Source of the DNA: Onchocerca volvulus
Lineage: Eukaryota > Nematoda > Chromadorea > Rhabditida > Onchocercidae
Direction of reading: 5' to 3'
DNA: 64,000 bases
Assembly (NCBI GenBank): GCA_000499405.2
Contig: HG738137.1
Coordinates: 4,588,001 to 4,652,000, forward strand
Part shown: piece after piece, positions 37,253 through 58,550 of the stretch
Position numbering within the stretch: the stretch's first letter is position 1
Layout of the letters: each line of letters opens with the position of its first letter
The notes under the pieces: model-generated
What the model was told of the DNA's origin: nothing
The model's input: the letters and a program-made list of their open reading frames with translations, nothing else
The model's database searches: none
Position numbers and translations under genes: made by a program

Positions 37253-40200
37253 ATGATGTTCAATGAGGGTATTATAGTTATCGTTTATTTCATATCTTTG
37301 TTGGAGTTATTGCAAATTATTTGTTTCAATTTCAAATTGATTCTTGTGAAATTTTACTCATTCCGATTATCATGAACTGTTATAGATTTGGAAGTTTCAG
37401 ATTTATAAATTATTAAGATAAACATTATTTTCCAAAATTAATGTTCAAATTACTTGCAGCATGTGATCATAGCCCAACAGGATATATCACTACTAACCCT
37501 GAAGATTTATTCAGTCGACGTTATAGACGAGGGAACTCTGAATCAGGTATTGCAGAAACAAGAGATAATTAGTTGGTTTTACTGAATTTCCAAGATTTGA
37601 ATCGAAAATTGAAAGTGACTCTTCCAAATATTATTTACGTTGACATAAAACAGTTTGAGAATTCTTTTAACTATGTTTTTAATAAAAGTATCGTAATGAA
37701 ATGAATTTGAGTTGATTTTTGATATTATGCTTGTACCTTATCTCCCACTGTGATGATAATATCTATACTTCAGTTCGACATCTCTCGGTGAGAGTTCGTG
37801 TCGCAGAAGAAGAAGTTAAAAAATACCGATTGCAAAATGAGGATCTAAAAAAAACTGTCGCGAAAATGAACAAAGAATTGTGTGATAAGCAATATGAAAT
37901 GGAAAGCTTGCGAAAGACCTTCGAACAGCAGGTTGATGATCTCCAGCATCAGTTGTCGAAGAAGGAACGTGAGGTTCTGTAATTAAGTTTTAGAGTATAT
38001 TTTGTAAATTGACATATGTGCTGTACATATTTTTGCATTCTTACCTTCTATATTTGAAGCTTAAATGGAAGAATGAGGATCAGTCTATATCTATCAGGAA
38101 AGTTTTATATTATGGCAGGGTTTGGGGAGAAAAGTTCTACTGATTGATGGAGGATTGATGCTTCGTCTTTGATATTAGGATAAAGTCAGATAATATCATG
38201 ATTGCAATTGATCGTTTGGTTGTAATAGAGATGGATCAAGAGTTGGACTAGACTGAATAGTAGTGGTTGTTGAATGGATTGAGTGAATTACTTGAGTGAA
38301 GAACTCTCTCAATTGGAATTGACTGAGAACTTGAATAACCACCAGAATCTTTTTTATATCGATAGTCCTTGGTCTTAGTGAATGATTGCTTACAATATTT
38401 GAATTATATTGAGGGTTTGATTACCAAGACAGAGGATAAAAGATGGACAATGCTTACAATAAGCTTTATTTCTTACAACATTCTAGATAGTTAACATGGA
38501 TTTCAGCATTTCAAGCAGTACACATGAGCTCTATCAGTAGTTCATGAGAGAACAAAGGCCTTTGTATTGGGATATAGATAAATTCATTTGCTTGAGAAAC
38601 ATTACAAATTTCAGTTATATGAAGCACTTTGATTATTTCATCATATTTATATTATAAAATATTTCGGTTTTACCGACAGTATATACGTGTTTAGAATTTT
38701 TCAATATTTCTGACATTGAAATTTGTCTTTTAAAGGATAAACAAAGCAAATTCGAAGCTATAATGTCGCTTTTACAAGGAAGTGCAGGTATGTTTTGCTT
38801 TGCATGCAAAAGTGTTAATTTCATGCTGAAAAGAATTCGGTATTTCTACATATCCCACAAAATCTTAGAATATTTCAAACATAATCGTCCAGAGATTACC
38901 AGAAGAATTTTCTAGAAATATCTTTCCAACAGTACTTTGTTCTATATTTTAGATCCCCCAAAGATATATGAACCTCCATTTTCATTTCTTGACGAACCGA
39001 AATCAGAGACAGTGAATGTAGAAGCGCAAACAGATGACTGGATGCTGCGTTCTATACAAAAGTCAATTAATGCAGGTAACAGGATTATTCATAAGTGAAA
39101 GCTGAGCATTTCAGAATTACATATAGGTTTGGATAGTTAGTGAACATTGCAGAATGATTTTTTATACTGTTTCGTTTTCTTGAGTAAAATCCATGTCGAT
39201 TTGTGTCTTCTTCGTTGGATATTTTTTGTTTAACAAATTTTTCATTTATTGGATTCAGAAATCTAATTAAAATATCTATTTTATGGATTTATAGCAGTTG
39301 CTGGATCAAGCGTAATTTCGAAATGTCGTGCTGATAATGAAAGTAGCGATGCTGAAAAATGTGGAAAAATGGCGGAAGAAATCGCGAAACTGGAGAATGA
39401 AAAGTTTTTCCTAACTACACAGTTAAAGTTAACCAGGTGTGATGCTATCTTCAAATTATTACGATTCCTTCATTATCACATTCAAACATGTTTCTTAATA
39501 TTGTTTATAAATGAAACAAAATTGTTGGTTTCTTTTTGGAAAATCTCAAGATAGTTGGTGATCAGCAATTTATTACTGATGAGGAACAAATAATTTGAGT
39601 TGAAAAAATAGTTTCTACCACCGACAGAAATAAACTGGAAAACTTCGAACTGCAAGAAGCACAAAAAACAAGTTTGGAAAATCGACTGATAATTCTAACC
39701 GAAATGAATGAATGTTTGGTTGTAAGTGCTCATTCATATTATATAAAACTATTTTTAAAGAAACACTGTTGTCCATACATATATTAGAGAGATGAATAGA
39801 TTATATTGATATAAGCAATATAACAATTCTTTCCAACAGGTAGTTTTTTTTTGGAATGGATAATTGTGCTCTGGCATTTCGTATATAGCAAAGGTTTATT
39901 ATGATTTTTTAAGCCGAGTTTGAGAAGAAGTTTTTAGTAGCAAATACAACTGTTGAGGATTAATTTCATTATGATGAAAAACCTGAAGAGATTATAAAAG
40001 AATAGATTATTGCATTATTTAGATCGACATCTTCAATAGGACAGTTCATGACAGTGATTTTCAATTGTTGTTGCTATATTCTAAGTGGAAAAAAAGAAGT
40101 AATAAATTACAATATTATTGAATAGAATTTATCTTTTTTCTTCACTTTAGAAAGAAAATGAACGTATTAAAGAAATGACTGCATCAAAAATGGATGCAGG

Positions 40201-42281
40201 CGTTGGTACGATGGAGGAGAAACGTAGAATTATTGATTCAACATTGAAGTATCAGGCGAAGTTCGTTGCTTTTTTAATGTATTCAGATAAAAGAAAAATT
40301 CATTAGCTTTCAATCTTCTGTTGCTCGGAGAAACGAAAACATACAAATTTATACATAATAACAAAAACATATTTTTCAGATTGGATGAGATACAAATGGA
40401 ATTGGATTGGAAATCGCAAAAATTGCAAGAGCAATTGCAAATTAATCAAATTTTGTGAGTGAACTGATATTTTACCATTAGTTATTAATTGATTTAGTTA
40501 TTAGCCTAGAAAATCTTTTTTTAAAAACTCAATGAGGCATCTGAATCTCACAATTCTTTGTGCAGGTCAGTGGACTTGGAAAATGTGAAAAAGAAGTTAA
40601 ATGCTGGAAATTGCGAGGATTCAGGCCTAATTCAAAATGGTGCAGAAGTTTTGAAAAGATATGAAAATGAAATCAGCGAACTAAAGAAGAAACTTGCTCA
40701 ATATGTATATTTTTTCGGTTTTAAAGTCATTATTTGCGGTCCATTAGGCGCTTAGGAACGGGTAGTATTATACTAGGAGTTTTTGAAGCATTTCTTCAAT
40801 GTGTGCTTTATTTTTGCTATATTTTCAGTTGTTTATTCCTTTATTTTTTGATAGGGATTTCCATTTCGTATGGTCTTTTAACGTCGAAGCAAACTAGTTC
40901 AAAACAAAATTTTTCTAGGTTGTTTTCTAGTTATTTATTATGATTTTAATTATTGTTATGTTTTTTGAATTGTTTTTGTTTTGTTTTTATTATTAATTTT
41001 GGTTAGTTTAATGAGAGTTTAAACTAAGCCTGTTTAATCTATTTCAGGATGAATTATCGGATCCATCTGTCAAAATTTTGCACATGAAGATGAATCCTTT
41101 GGATACAGCATATCAAGAATACAAAGAATTTCAAGCTAATAGAAAACGGAAATTGGTATCATCTCAAATATTAGTTCGACAGAAATCACTTCATTTCTGA
41201 TAAGTATATTGCATAAGTTTAACTTTATTTCGTTTCTTGCAATTTTTTTTAGAACGAGTCTTTGTCATTTTTGAATGAAGATAACGATGATTTGATTCCT
41301 ACATTGCGAAAAAAGCAGCGTGATGAGATGGTGAAACAGATAGCAGGTGAATAAACGATTATTTGTACTGCTTAGTAGCTAAAGAGCACTTTACATTCTC
41401 ACAAATGAATAAAAAAAAAGAAACTGTCGTTGCAACTGTGCAGACTCTCTGCGTAGTTGCATATTACAGTTTTTTTTCTTTTTATTTTTTTCCTAGTTAG
41501 TATAATCAGAAAAATTAAATTTATAAGAAAATTTAAGGGATTGTCGTTTATTCATTTTCTCTTGATAATTTAAAATTGTTTTATAAAAGATCTTATTTTT
41601 GTAAACTAGAATAATTAATCGTGAGAGTATATTGACCTAACAAAAATGTTTATATCGAAGCTAATATTTGCCGTTGTATACGTGAATGTAATCATTGAAG
41701 TAGTTTCAGATTTGCAATTCCAGTTACATAAAGTAGAAAAAGAGAATGAAAGGGCTCTAAAAATACAGAGCAATTTGGTTAAGAAATATCGTGCTTTTGT
41801 AACGGCTCTCTCTGGGTTACAAATAAAAATGAAAGAGGATGATTTAGTACAAGTTGAAAGCATTTTTGATCCCGGAAATTATTTTATTTTTAAGGTGCGT
41901 TTCAGAATACTTTTTATCAGTGCCTTAAAATGCAAATTACAAGAAATTTATGTTCATTGTTTTAGATCTGTTTTTCATGCTAAAAACCGAATCCGTCTAA
42001 TTTTTGTATTGAAGACTTTAAATTTCTATTTACTCAAATAAATATAAATAATAAAAATCGAGGTCGATTCTCATGTTAATTATACTTTTATTTTTTAGGT
42101 GCATGATTATGGAAAAACAATCAGTTTGTTAGAAACAGATTATGCAATGCAGTGGACTGCACAAATTCGTGAATATCTAGAAGGGAGAAATTCAACTCCC
42201 GCTTTCTTAGCAGCTATTACCTTGATACTTGATGAACGAGCTGGAAGTACAACTACCATGTCTTTTTATCCATCTGATTAA
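37253..42281 (+). CDS. mdf-1: Spindle assembly checkpoint protein MAD1 (MDF-1)
   Basis: Exons: 37253-37268, 37460-37546, 37774-37973, 38736-38787, 38953-39075, 39295-39436, 39628-39721, 40151-40260, 40380-40454, 40566-40704, 41048-41155, 41253-41346, 41710-41894, 42099-42281; 535 aa. Most of the protein is coiled coil, starting near residue 35. The Mad2-interaction motif KILHMKMNP is at residues 355-363 (41072-41098), matching the K-phi-phi-x-phi-x-x-x-P consensus. The C-terminal RWD-like head is recognisable from YRAFVTALSGLQIKM, NYFIFKV, ISLLETDY and STPAFLAAITLIL, which align in order with human MAD1L1. MAD1 sits at nuclear pores and on unattached kinetochores, where it templates MAD2 conversion. 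It is shorter than human (718 aa), mainly in the N-terminal coiled coil. The 16-base first exon (MMFNE) is the least certain part; an ATG at 37256 is an alternative. Confidence 0.93.
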
Positions 42282-45200
42282 AACTGGAATGAATATGACA
42301 CATTGATTTTTCAATTATCTTTCATTTGCGATAATTTTTTAAGTAAAAATTATTTTTTTATTTTGGAGACCTTCCCATGATTTTCACCGTTAATTCAAAG
42401 ATCTGGCACAGTGTAAAAAATAAATTTTAAGATCTCAAGAAAATTTCATATAATAGCATGTTTTTCCAAATAAGCATCTGTTTTTTATATCTTGTTGAAT
42501 TCTTCATGTTTGCAATATATAATAATCATAATCCGTTTCATTGTTATCTATTTGTATTCTTCTAACGTTAATAATTCTTTCTTCGAAAGCTTCAAAACTT
42601 TTCTCATGTGTTTTATTTCTTAATTTCTCATAATAATAGAATGTTCATCTAATGCACTCAATCATATAGTTTGTAAATCGGATTCAATATTCTTTGAAAT
42701 TCCATATCATTAAAATAAATTGGAATGCTTTTTATGTGATCTTAAATTCGACACATTTCGGTATCACGCATTAGCTTCCCATGAGAACAGCGAATGATAA
42801 GTAAACCTCAATATTACAACATAACATTATTATGACATCGCAGTACATATAGAAGATGATATATTCCTGGGAAATGCTCTTAGAAAAGATTAGTCTCGAC
42901 AGTATTGGATGATAGTATCATTTTATTATGAATTATTGATGGTTATTTATTTCGCGAATCTCATAAATAAAATTGGACAGGAGAAAACGTGGGTTTTAAT
43001 TTGACAATGGACCAAAAATAGGAATGGCGATGGAGTCATTCTTCGAAATTATGACTGTTGGTAATATAGAAATTTCGACGCAAATGTGTACTGCTGATAG
43101 AGTTTTGCTTTGCCTTCAGAAGATAAGGACTCTGTTTAATGAATGCAAATTACTGTTTTCTTTTCTGGCATTCTATCGTTTCTCAGGAAATTCAAAAATT
43201 GATTAAAAACAAAATTATTCTTATAAAAAAGATTTCCTAAAAGAAAAATAAAAATCAGTTGTGTGAACAATATTAATGTTACTATATATTTATTATTATT
43301 ATCTTCATGATGAATGTTTATAATGGATACTCATAACTGAGTTGAAGAGTTTTTTGTAACGTATGTCATTAAACAATATCTATGAGAACTTTCAAGACAA
43401 TACTAAGTGTGAAAAAAATAAGTGAGGAATAGTTTAGGTTGAATGCAGATGCATTGTTATCCGCTTAGAATCATTATCATTAATTTTATCACTATCATCA
43501 GTAATAATCATATTTGCTTCCTTATAATGCATTATTGCATTTGCTAACTGATGATGATTTTTATTCAAAAGAGTTCGACAGATTATCCCATCCGGTTCTT
43601 CATCTCATCCACATCTTCCCTTTCCTTGCTGACCTTATATCATTGACCTGTAAAAGTTTCATCTTTTCAGACGTCTCTCTGTTCGTCTACCTGACAGCTA
43701 TAAGTATCAAAACTACTCCTACTTGAATTTATTCCTCAAATGTCCCAATACCAGTAACTACTCACTATTGACGACTGCAACTTTTAGTTCTCATTCATTT
43801 CTGTCACAATGTGTTTGTTTATCCTGCAGTATTCTTGCTGTGACAAAATTGCAGAATGATTAGCTGTTGAAGATGAGAACATATCAAAACGTGATTCCCG
43901 GATACGGCAGGAAATGATCTCTAAGCTGCTCTTTACTCAAAGATCTACCGACTTTTGTGGACATTACTGACCAGAGAGAATGAAGGCAATCATCGTCCTC
44001 TGTTCAAGAGGAAATATTAGCATTCCGAAATGGATTATAAATTTTGCGATTAATTTTACTCACTTTATCGTCCTTTCCTCCAGTACTTTTATGATATACA
44101 GAGATCAAAAATACATCTGACAAGTGAGACGATAAGGACTAACTGCGAGCTGTCATTTCCTCCTGCTTCCGGCCTTTCCTGTTTCCGGATATTTCAGTAT
44201 TTGTAATAATTCGCAGAGGCCTGACACGCTGCAGTTTTCCTTCCTTTGCTGCACTCTGTTCATCATGACGTTTATCATCAAAAATATTCATATCAGTTGA
44301 TATCAGTGCGCGAGTATTTTCACGTCCCCACTGATTTATTTTTATGCATGTTCCACAACAAATACACAAATAACTTCTCACTTTAATGAAACTGATCTAC
44401 TTTGCGTCGTTGGCAATAGACACGACTTTATTATCAGATTACGGACTAACTCTATTCAAATTTTCATTAACAATAAGTGATCAGAATTGACGTAGTGAGT
44501 TAATTAAAGATTCTTTTACATCATTAACTGTCTTCATCGGTAATCATGAGAACTTTTTATACTAAGATTTTGCATTCAAGCATTGTCCAATCTGGAAAAT
44601 ATCCATTTTATTCCATCTGGAGTTAGGTAGGCTCAGTGATTACAATGGTTTTCAATACTGCAAGAAGTTTTTGGCATTTTGTCGATAATTATTTATATGG
44701 TCTAAACTTTAAGTGGAGTTTTGTTTCAACATTACTGTCGATGTTGATTTTTAAATGATAGTTATTAGGAAATATTGTTAAGCAATGTCTCGTATTACGT
44801 GTTATTTTTGTCACTCAAGAGAAAATTCCCGAAGAATTACATTACGCAGTTAGCAAATAATGCATGCTGCGGTCACTGTCGACAGTTGTTCTTATTTTGA
44901 TATCAGCGCTCAAAATTAGCTATTGCTATTGGTTACCTTTCGCTGCGGAATGACAATTTTTCACATAAATGCTTTCAGTGAAGTAGATTCAATTATTTAG
45001 AGTTACTGGTGTGTGCAAACAAATAATCTGGATGTTTTTGAATAATGCTGGATGATTTGAATTGGTAAACAAGTTGCCATTTTATTTTAATCAAGAATGA
45101 ATGGATATTTTCATATTCAAAAAAATCTACGATGATAAAGTTGATGAATATTCTGGAGATTTTTGAAACTTTTTGATTAATTGCCATAATTTTATGGCCG

Positions 45201-46129
45201 TTTACATCCTAACTTAACTTTTTCAAGTTAGATCTCTTCAAAGTTCTCATTTATGATATCATTTTAGCAGTTGGTGAAATTAAATATTAATAGCGCTTGA
45301 GAGGCATGTCTTCTAATTTCTCTCTCGAATTTTTTCAAACGATATCCTCACGGATTAAAATTTTGGTTACGTTAACAGCAATACCAAAAATTATTGGAAG
45401 AAGCACAACTGATCGCTATCTGGCAAAGGAAAAGCTGAATCGATTTAACAATCAGTCTGTTCGAAAAGTGATATCTTCCTGTTTTTGTTTATTTGGCAGA
45501 AACTAGTTTGAATTGAATGAGAGCTAAAATAAAAGAAATGAAACGTTGCATGAATGATTTATAAATGAGGAAATTCAAAGAGATTGTCAGTGAGTAAGAT
45601 CCATAGGAACTATTAAATGAATCATTTTCCCATTTCTTAAATTATCTTAATCAATGAGACAGACTGATATTATCATTTTTTAGCAATTCGTGGCAAATTA
45701 CTGCTTTAAGAAATTTTTCTACGTGATTTTTTTTTCTTACGATGTGATTATAATCTTTCCGTACTTGATAGTTTTAATTTCGAGAAATTCGCTGAGACGT
45801 CACATAGCCTATATATTTTTGTGCTAAGCCTTAATTTGGCGATCTTTTTCTTTTGAACAAATCTATCAGTCTTTGCTCTCCCTTCAAGTATTGTTTTTGA
45901 ACTGAGTTTGGTAATTATTCGGTCTGAAATATTGCATTTATCTTCTTTCGATACTGATATGATAATTTTCTAGCGATGATCTTTCAACAACAAAATCTGT
46001 CATTCTAAGCCTGCCATAGTGTCTTGAAAATAGATCAAAAACATGGGAAAATTAACATTCTATCACTTATCGCCGATGATATCTCTGTAACAAATGATCA
46101 CAAACTATACCGCGACTCAATTGATAAGC
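42282..46129. other. MAD1 3' end and intergenic region
   Basis: AATAAA at 42419-42424, 138 bases after the stop, is the likely MAD1 poly(A) signal. The rest is AT-rich with a slightly less AT-rich part at 44100-44350. I see no coding exon with splice context or family signature on either strand. Confidence 0.5.
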
Positions 46130-47220
46130 AAGTTTTGTCTTTCAGGTCTAATTCAGGAAAGGTATACTATAGAGGTGTATTGAGTAGAGCCAAAAGACAA
46201 GGCCTGGCCAAAACTCTGACTGGACTTTTCATGCTTCTAAATGCGGCCAGAAATACTGGGCAAGACAAAGTGAAGCTGCAAGACGCAAGAGGCATGCAAG
46301 CTTTGCACTACAATCTAACTAGACTGAAAGCTGATCACTCTCCATTGATTTTATCCCTTTCTCCTTCTCCTCCATCTCTTCCAATAGACAGTTGCTCTCA
46401 TCCTACATCATATGAACATTTGTAAGCATGTATTATACATCATCATCATCATCAGTCTCTCTCTCTCTCTCTCTTTCTCTCTCTATCTCTATCTGTCCAT
46501 ACTGCTTGTCTTAAAGCTTTATGAGCATTTTTGCCTGGCGCGCATACTTCACTTCAAACAGGCATTTCATTATTTCATCGAGTTTAAGCAATGAATGAAT
46601 GAGTGTGAGAAGTGGAAGTTTTGTTAAGTGAAAATTGACATTTAATGGACTGCTAGGCTGTTCTCTACACTTTCCTAGGCTGCATGGAATACCGGTCAGG
46701 CTGGAATACAACTTGTGATCGGCCAATTGACTTGGCTATGCGATTGCGTGATGAATGAAAATCACTGAGTGCCACTGCAATTTGAGATTCATCTATCAAA
46801 ATGATCCGATTGAAATCGAGTTTTGTTGTGAAAGGAAGCTCATCTCGTCTTGACTTCTAGCTTTCTCTTGGCTTCACTTATAATTTGTGGCAATTTTTAG
46901 TTCCAGTCACTTCAATTTGGGATGAAGCGTACGTGTATGTACACGCCACGTACAGATACACGCACGTACAGACTACTGGAAGAGGAGAAGGAACACGGAC
47001 AGAGTTGCGAGCATCCGACAGCTTCCTTCTGGCTAATCAATCATCTTCGACTGAGAGGAGTGAATAAATGGATAGTGTAGAAATTTCACTACTCCTGAAA
47101 TCATTATCGATTAGGTTCCTCTCGAATTTAGAGGAGGAACTTCGAGAGAAAGGAACAATTTGTGTAGAGATTTTTCTCTCTCCCTCTCTCTATGTAGATG
47201 AATGTGTTTCGTTTTAGTTG
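46130..47220. other. Less AT-rich, CT-rich island upstream of jph-1
   Basis: The composition rises clearly in G+C. It contains a (cat)n stretch at 46437-46453, a CT microsatellite at 46456-46494, another CT tract near 47170-47195, and repeated acgtac/tacacg words at 46930-46970. An open + frame runs through 46147-46330 (with QGLAKTLTGLFMLLNAARN) after a tttcag, with no family match. It could be an upstream promoter or a first exon of jph-1, a separate non-coding RNA, or an unknown short gene. Confidence 0.4.
46456..46494. repeat. CT microsatellite
   Basis: A (CT)n run with a few T and A interruptions. It reads as GAGA on the other strand. Confidence 0.9.
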
Positions 47221-48966
47221 AACTCGATAAGTCATTATCGCTAAGTGTTCATCCATTCCATTTCATTCCATCCCTTTCCTTCATACCTCATTTCTTCTTT
47301 CCATCTTCAACAATTCCATTTTTTATAAACTTTTTGTATTCAAATTTGTATTTTTAAGCTATTTTTTGTCAACAACTATCATCTCAAACTTTTACAATTA
47401 AAAATAATGCAGATGTATGGGAGGATATTTCTTCCGTGGCATTGAAGCAGGCATTGGCTATCAACTTTCTCAATTCTAATTAGTTAATTAAAATCTTTAA
47501 AAGTCAAAAATCAAAAAATGATAAGTTTGTTTTCATTCAATTAGCTCAATTTTGCTTTCAAAATCTTCCGAAAATTAGCATTTATTTCTTCCTGCAAATT
47601 CACTCTTCTTCATTGGTACAAGAAAGTCATCAAAAAAGATGTCAATTTTTCGAATGATCTGTTATTGTGAATTTCATTTCAACCTTTGTTCAACTTTTAT
47701 TTTCACTTTCTCTCAAATAATTCCTGTAAACTTTCTTCCTTCATTTTAGTATTTTTCTTTATATTTTAAGTAATCCATCTTTCGTATGGATGTATATTTA
47801 AAAAATCGTTTAATTGGATATATTTCATTTTTATTGAGGACTAGTTCAGTATGTCATGCAACTATAATTTTACCGAAATCTGATTTTCTCGATCTTTTAT
47901 CAGGCATGTTCATGATGCCCGTATAATTTAAGACATTTTTATCAGTCTTCCAATATTTCTCATATTTCCAATTTTATCGTTTGTTCATTTCAATCTTAAA
48001 AGATGACAAATGTAAAAAAAAATTGAAATTCCAGGTTAAAATTATATTCATTTACATGTAAGATAATTTGACTGCATATCTATTCTTGAAATTTTATACT
48101 ATTGCTTTATATGTTTATATTGCCGTCATCCGTTCTCATCTTAACAGCTTGACTCATTTATTTAGCCGTTTTTTTATATTTAATTACGAATTTGCAATTT
48201 TCATTTTCACAACTTTTTTTTACCGCTTTTTTGTCTTACTCATATCTTACTTGGCTTATTTTTTCAGGTTCAATTTTTAACGTAAAAGTTGTTTCAATTC
48301 TTAAAATAACCAACTCTTTTTATCTTCGTAAAGGAACACCCTTGTCGTTATCGAGATGTGTTAATTATTCGGTACGTTTGGCAGATTGCATTTCTTTCGT
48401 AGTCATCTCGCATCATATAAAATACAGTTTGTGCTAAAGTAAACAAATGAGAAGTTTGTGAAACGATGATACCATCGATAGATGATGTTTGAAATAAAAT
48501 TACAAAAAGACAGAAGAGATCAACAATAATGGACTCGAATAATCCGTGAAATATTTTCCAATTGTCAGATTGCATTGAAGAAAAGTGCTTCTATCCCTGA
48601 GGTCGAAGAGCGAAAGATTATTTCTATTGAAGCTTTCTGTTCGTTTTCAATCTCTTTGTCTTGCTCGTGTCACATTAACAAATATTTATTTTTCCTTTTT
48701 TTTTTTGTTTTCACCTCTCACGAAATTCGTATGCCTCTCACTGATCGGTATTTCAATAGTACCGTAAGTGTCTAAAAAGAGTAAGATGCCAATAAGTTCG
48801 GATGGTTCCAGTTCCATCTGAAAGCATCATTGCAGGTGGATATCCAGAACAATTTGCCGTAGAAGTTATCTGATTGCTATATCTAAAGTTTCTAAATGTG
48901 GTTTTATCCAGTCTTCATTGGCCGTATCTTCGATGTTCATGCTGTGCTAAATGTTCAGGTATTTAT

Positions 48967-49008
48967 AGCATTTGAATTCTTTCTAAGTAAAGATAGAATT
49001 CAAATGCT
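48967..49008. repeat. 18-bp imperfect hairpin
   Basis: The arms 48967-48984 (agcatttgaattctttct) and 48991-49008 pair at 17 of 18 positions around a 6-nt loop (aagtaa). It lies 1.36 kb upstream of the jph-1 start. Confidence 0.75.
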
Positions 49009-50242
49009 CCGTGTTAAAGAACTGCTGTGATTGAGTGTATGTTACTTCTGATTCAAGTTTTAAACAAATTATAACTTCGGTTGAATAACTTTTTCAATAT
49101 CAGTGATTGTTAACTCTTTGTTATTTCATCAATTTCGTATCCTTCTACCCAAGAAAGTGAGTATTTCTCGTGTAAAATCCTATGTAAAATTGATATATTT
49201 AAATACATATTGACATCTAATTCTATAATATAATCCTTAACATGTTCCGTTACGGAAATAATTTGTTACGATTAAGTGATGATGAAGGAGGATCTTTTCA
49301 TAATATGACATCATTTCAAACTTTGAAATTGTTCTTTTGGGGCATTTTAGCCGAAAAAATGAGCGAAAAAGGGCAAAAATTAGTGGCAAATTTTCAGTTC
49401 AATTTTCATCATCTTGAGCTTTAGATAGTAGGCATTTATCCTCTCCTGCACTAGTGTTTTCAATTATGATTGAGAAAGAAATATATCAAATAGACCAGTA
49501 TATGATTAAGTGAATGGGAAAGATGAATAAACGGATATAATCATTCAGTAAGTTTATTATCATTATGGGAATCACGTTGATATAATGATGTGATAGTTTT
49601 GGAAGTAATCTTGAACACTTTCGCTTTCATTCACAATTTCTTCTGAAACGGGGAAATTTCATTCAGTTTCAAATAGTTGAGAAAATCAATCGTCATTTTC
49701 ACTTACTGTGGTATTTCTAGATTAAACGAACAACATATCCTTTTATAAATGATCGCATTGAAAATGTTTGTCTAATTCTTGTTTTCAGTTCTTTATTTCA
49801 AAATTCATTCCTCATTAGGAAAACCCTTACTATCTCCCATGAAATGCTCAGAAAAATTTATGTTAAAAGTCTTTGTTTACAAAATTTCGAAAGAAAAAAA
49901 TTCCTTTCGTGAATAGTTAAGTTATGATTTTGCTTAAAAATTTATTTCGTCTTGAAATTAAAATATATTTTCATGAAATTATTAAACATCCTTATCATAA
50001 CATCTCACAAAACATCTCACAAAATGCATTAGGCAAAAATGTTAGCTCATCTCTAATATGCCTCATGCGTGAATGATTAATGATTCAAGTGATCATTCAT
50101 TTCGATACAGCCTTCAAATGCCGTATTGTTCTGAGTGGCTGGAAGCTAATTAGTATTTTCAGATATTCAATTATTTATATATATTAATTACTAATTTATT
50201 ATAATCTATCACATGTCGAAGTTTATTTATCAGTTATATTGA

Positions 50243-58550
<8,308 letters not shown>

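Noticed and set aside
22376..42281. Operon of erm-1, mrps-15, PTR and MAD1 genes
   Set aside because: The genes share a strand, but the gaps of about 1.4-1.7 kb are longer than usual nematode operon spacing and the functions are unrelated.
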